From Chloroflexota bacterium (lineage in GTDB: Bacteria; Chloroflexota; Limnocylindria; Limnocylindrales; CSP1-4), in contig JAICUV010000229.1 of assembly GCA_025935655.1 (NCBI GenBank), positions 1 to 5,522 of the forward strand: a stretch of 5,522 nt of DNA, written 5' to 3'. The notes beneath the pieces are model-generated. The model was given only the letters and a program-made list of their open reading frames with translations, was not told the origin of the DNA and made no database searches. Shown here piece by piece: positions 4,013 through 5,522 of this stretch; within the stretch, counting starts at the first letter, position 1; each line of letters opens with the position of its first letter. The position numbers and the translations under genes are program-made.

Positions 4013-5522
4013 CTAGAACCCGCCGCCTGCGCCGCCTCCGCCGCCGCCCGACGAGCCGCCGCTGAAGCCGCCGCCGCCCGAGCCGGACCCGGACGACGCC
4101 GGCGAGTTGCCGATCGTGCCGAGCGCAGCCATCATCCCGCCGAAGTTGGGGATCGGGGAGCTGCTCATGAGGCCCGGCGCGAAGCCGCCGCCGCCCTGGC
4201 CGCCGCCGGACCAGTACGTGCCGGAGTGGGCGCCGTACCACAGCGGCATGTAGCCGCTCGTGCTCCCTTGCTGGGCATCCTCGGCGGTGCGTTCGAGCAC
4301 GCGCTCCACCTCATCCTGCAGCCCGAGCGCCACGCCCCAGGCCACGGCGTCGTCCGGGGATTCGATCAGCGGGATCGCGGATGCCGTCACGACCTCGCCC
4401 ATCGACCGCGCCTGCGCCATCGTCTTCTGGAGGGTTCGCCGGTACGCCTCGAGCATCGCGCGGATCATCGAGCCATCCCTGGTCACCGACGGCATCGCCC
4501 TGGAGATCACGACGAGCCCGATGCCGGTGGCGATGAGGGCGACGCCGACAAGGACGAGGCCGTCGGACGGCAGGTTGAAGCCGATGATCAGCGCGACGAT
4601 CCCGCCCACGAAGCCGAGCGCGGAGCGACCCACCCAGCGGCTGCTTGCCGCCGTCGGGCGCTCCCGGAACCAGCCCTCGCGGACGCAGTGCTCCTCGACC
4701 CGCTTCTCGAACCCGCCGACGTCCGAGCCGAGCTCCGTGATCTCGTCGGGGCTGACGTACGACGTGCCACCGCCGATGGACTGGAGCCGGCGGAGGAGGA
4801 ACGCCGTGCCCTCGTCCATCGGGCGCTTGCGGGCCCACAGCATGCGGGCCTGCTCCCTCGGGTCGCCGGTGACGGTCTCGCTGGTGTGGATCCCGATCTC
4901 GACGCCGCCCGCGAGCAGGCCTGGCTTGTCCTCGGCCTCGAACGAGATGAGCCCGCGGACCGCGAGATCGAGGCTCGCCGCGGTCAGCGCCCGACGGCTC
5001 ACCTTGCCGTCCCGGACCGTCGCGCCCGCGGCCGGCGTGAGGCCTGGCGGCGGGGCCGGGATGTGGATCGAGGGATCGTCGAGGTAGACCGGGTCCCGAC
5101 CGGTCCGGAACCAGGTGAGGATCGCCCAGGCCATGACCAGGATGAACAGCAGCGGCGCGACGATGAGGCCGAGCACCGCGTTGAGCTGGCGGAAGAACGT
5201 GATCGTCGCCGCGTGCGACGCCGTCGCGTTGTTGTTGACGGCGTCCATGGCGGCGAGCAGCGCGCCGTCGAGGTCGCAGCCCCGGAGCAGCGGCAGCATG
5301 TCGTTCTCGAAGATCGACTGGCGCTCCGCGTTGGACAGGTATGTCGCCCGGTAGCCGGGCCCGGCGTACAGCTGGACCTGGCCGTGGCAGGGGTCGTCCT
5401 CGTGGAGGTCGAACAGGATCACGAGGCCGTCGTCGATGCCCGCGCGGCCGACGCCCCACTGGTCCATGAGGGCGATCGCGTCCTGCTCCGCCTCGTCGGT
5501 CGTGACGCCGTCATGCACGAGC
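4013..5522 (-). CDS. TPM-domain/DUF2207-type membrane protein with Gly-rich tail, N-terminus cut by window edge
   Basis: At least 502 residues are visible and the frame stays open to the right edge, so the true start, and probably a signal peptide and the front of the TPM domain, lie outside. Counting from the GTG codon at 5518, residues 1-95 match the back half of a TPM (YgcG-type) domain: DQWGVGRAGIDDGLVILFDL, YAGPGYRA, DLDGALLAAMDAV. A membrane segment follows at about 113-137. Next comes DPVYLDDPSIHIPAPPPGLTPAAGATVRDGKVSRRALTAASLDLAVRGLI, in part typical of the DUF2207 cytoplasmic region (P-P-G-L, P-A, then a Leu/Ala-rich helix). Two more membrane segments lie at about 300-315 and 319-338. 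A helical domain holds AWGVALGLQDEVERVL (393-408). The C-terminus is a Gly/Ser tail ending in GGGF. The function is unknown; a role in envelope maintenance or in assembling other membrane proteins is only inferred from TPM relatives. Confidence 0.88.
   Translation of the reverse strand, partial: LVHDGVTTDEAEQDAIALMDQWGVGRAGIDDGLVILFDLHEDDPCHGQVQLYAGPGYRATYLSNAERQSIFENDMLPLLRGCDLDGALLAAMDAVNNNATASHAATITFFRQLNAVLGLIVAPLLFILVMAWAILTWFRTGRDPVYLDDPSIHIPAPPPGLTPAAGATVRDGKVSRRALTAASLDLAVRGLISFEAEDKPGLLAGGVEIGIHTSETVTGDPREQARMLWARKRPMDEGTAFLLRRLQSIGGGTSYVSPDEITELGSDVGGFEKRVEEHCVREGWFRERPTAASSRWVGRSALGFVGGIVALIIGFNLPSDGLVLVGVALIATGIGLVVISRAMPSVTRDGSMIRAMLEAYRRTLQKTMAQARSMGEVVTASAIPLIESPDDAVAWGVALGLQDEVERVLERTAEDAQQGSTSGYMPLWYGAHSGTYWSGGGQGGGGFAPGLMSSSPIPNFGGMMAALGTIGNSPASSGSGSGGGGFSGGSSGGGGGGAGGGF

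Overview
The window comes from a very GC-rich bacterium with strong G/C preference at third codon positions. Gene content gives only a tentative placement. The N-terminal Cys motif of the LysM protein resembles a motif I recall from Chloroflexota (Limnocylindria/Ellin6529-like lineages). A high-GC actinobacterium remains possible, because nickel superoxide dismutase with its maturation protease is well known there. No mobile element, tRNA, rRNA, CRISPR array or integron attC-like site was seen. All genes share the same composition, so nothing looks recently acquired.

Layout: seven genes fill almost the whole window, and the longest gap is about 100 bases. On the minus strand, reading right to left from 1602, are an ANT(3'')/AadA-type aminoglycoside nucleotidyltransferase (1602-826), nickel superoxide dismutase sodN (724-293) and its processing peptidase sodX (258 to the left edge, incomplete). 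Diverging from these on the plus strand are a CYTH-fold triphosphatase-type protein (1639-2199) and a membrane-anchored LysM protein with an N-terminal Cys motif (2240-3580). Converging on them on the minus strand are a small NTF2-like protein (3946-3611) and a large TPM/DUF2207-type membrane protein (5522-4013, incomplete at its N-terminus).

How they work together: sodN and sodX are a true functional pair. SodX is expected to remove the 16-residue leader of SodN so that His17 becomes the free N-terminus of the nickel hook. The two genes are separated by a perfect 12-bp hairpin that holds the apparent ribosome binding site and GTG start of sodX, which could set a low SodX:SodN ratio. The other genes are housekeeping or accessory and share no obvious pathway. 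LysM and TPM/DUF2207 both point to the cell envelope.

Expression signals: three genes (CYTH, LysM, NTF2-like) have a TANNNT hexamer ending 6-7 nt before the ATG and no Shine-Dalgarno sequence, as expected for leaderless transcripts. sodN instead has a TTGACA-type promoter, a 5' leader of about 70 nt and a strong GGAGG ribosome binding site. I see no clearly new multi-gene defence or biosynthetic system here. The most novel items are the sodN/sodX hairpin arrangement and the Cys-domain/LysM architecture.
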